DNA of 23,007 nt from an uncultured Lachnospiraceae bacterium. Lineage in GTDB: Bacteria > Bacillota_A > Clostridia > Lachnospirales > Lachnospiraceae. The notes beneath the pieces were generated by a model. It ran no database searches. It was not told where the DNA came from and saw nothing but the letters and a program-made list of their open reading frames with translations. The position numbers were made by a program, and so were the translations under genes. Positions 22,464 to 23,007 of this stretch are shown here, one piece after another. The DNA lies in the NCBI GenBank assembly GCA_910585355.1, contig CAJUDN010000032.1, positions 8,276 to 31,282 of the forward strand, given 5' to 3'. The stretch's first letter is position 1; each line of letters starts with the position of its first letter.

Positions 22464-23007
22464 TCAACGGATAAAAAGCTGTACCCAGTAATCGGTGCCG
22501 GATGGGCTTTTTACATGGGCAATGCCGATTTCTGTGTAGGATGCATTCAGAATATTGGCACGGTGTCCGGCGCTGTTCATCCAGTCATTCATGACCTTCT
22601 GTGCAGAGGTCTGGCCATAGGCAATATTTTCTCCGGCGGCCCGGTAGGAGATACCGGATTCCTTGAGAACGGTTGAGAAATCCTTTCCGCCCGGACGAGT
22701 GTGGGAAAAGGAGGTTTGGATTTCCGTTGCCCGGACGGAAGCGGCGCCGGACAGAGAGGTATTCAGGGAAAGAGCTGCGAGGCCTTCTCTGGCCCGTTCC
22801 TCATTGACCAGGGAAAGTACCTGAGTCACATAGGAATCTGAAGGCAGATCCGTGTCCGGAACGGACGTATCGGGAACCTGCGGAAGGTCCGGAACAGATG
22901 TACCTGGAACCTGCGGAAGGTCCGGAACAGATGTGCCGGGAATCTGCGGACAGTCCGGAACAGATGTGCCGGGAATCTGCGGACAGTCCGGAACAGATGT
23001 GCCGGGA
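22464..23007 (-). CDS. CAP-domain (SCP/PR-1) protein, partial
   Basis: The 3' part only; the frame stays open to the right edge. The C-terminal 120 residues form a CAP domain with FSHTRPGG, GENIAYG and WMNSAGHRANILN, including the conserved His residues. Family members are secreted proteins, often wall- or spore-associated, with no settled catalytic role. N-terminal to it is a Pro/Thr/Ser linker of 11-residue repeats (GTSVPDLPQVP type). Signal peptide and start lie outside the window. The GTG at 22829 is internal, not the real start. Confidence 0.9.
   Translation of the reverse strand, partial: PGTSVPDCPQIPGTSVPDCPQIPGTSVPDLPQVPGTSVPDLPQVPDTSVPDTDLPSDSYVTQVLSLVNEERAREGLAALSLNTSLSGAASVRATEIQTSFSHTRPGGKDFSTVLKESGISYRAAGENIAYGQTSAQKVMNDWMNSAGHRANILNASYTEIGIAHVKSPSGTDYWVQLFIR
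22876..23007. repeat. 33-bp tandem repeats coding for an 11-residue Pro-rich unit
   Basis: Four full 33-bp units (22876-22908, 22909-22941, 22942-22974, 22975-23007) plus a degenerate fifth at 22855-22875. The two units nearest the edge are identical; inner units vary (Leu versus Cys, Val versus Ile). The array continues beyond the window. It encodes an extended linker before the CAP domain and is likely to vary in copy number. Confidence 0.92.

Noticed and set aside
22458..22676. 72-codon + strand frame at the CAP gene
   Set aside because: It is antisense to a well-supported CAP domain and lacks a ribosome binding site.
22855..23007. CRISPR array
   Set aside because: The 33-bp units are contiguous without spacers and keep an open frame encoding Pro-rich peptides.

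Overview
The window looks like a chromosomal segment of a spore-forming Lachnospiraceae (Clostridia) relative. Evidence: mid-range GC content, strong AGGAGG-type ribosome binding sites, sigma-A promoters, a stand-alone Spo0A DNA-binding domain, a SpoIID-like protein, a DUF6465-like Lys/Ala-rich protein, a DUF5722-like secreted glycosidase and a Gram-positive type galT. Assignments come from reading motifs and remembered family resemblance; no database search was run.

Layout. Positions 1-325 are a gene-free repeat cluster: a 55-bp direct repeat in two copies flanking a long hairpin. Then come a secreted DUF5722-like protein (326-1987), a small basic DUF6465-like protein with a consensus promoter (2239-2637), a HerA-like DUF853 ATPase (2932-4476), and a convergent membrane protein of unknown function (4453-5037, minus). 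A 159-bp near-palindrome lies between that gene and an RsmF-like rRNA methyltransferase (5246-6775). Next are a DacF-type D-Ala-D-Ala carboxypeptidase (6883-8103) and an HD-domain protein (8131-8733). They are followed by a divergent pair, ApbE (8790-9809, minus) and a Gx-transporter-type membrane protein (9997-10515), with a second, related hairpin element between them. galT follows (10742-12241) with a structured leader.

From 12340 to 19944 runs a tightly packed + strand cluster: two membrane proteins of unknown function, the diadenylate cyclase CdaA, its regulator CdaR/YbbR, HPr, a Wzy-like polymerase, a PLP aminotransferase and an AI-2E/YtvI-type permease. ATGA overlaps and 20-bp overlaps suggest co-transcription and translational coupling. 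This joins c-di-AMP signalling with envelope polymer and sugar-transport functions; glmM, the usual third gene after cdaA-cdaR in Bacillus, is absent.

From 20224 to the end there are two tRNA genes (Gly-CCC, Ala-GGC) on the minus strand with their own promoter and terminator, a SpoIID-like/peptidoglycan-binding protein, an orphan Spo0A C-terminal domain gene preceded by an exact 0A box and a second partial one, an apparently independent small structured RNA of about 146 nt with consensus promoter and strong terminator, and a CAP-domain protein cut by the right edge within 33-bp tandem repeats.

The most interesting points are the unassigned small RNA, the orphan Spo0A-C gene with its 0A boxes, the uncharacterised membrane pair leading the c-di-AMP cluster, and the two families of structured intergenic repeats.
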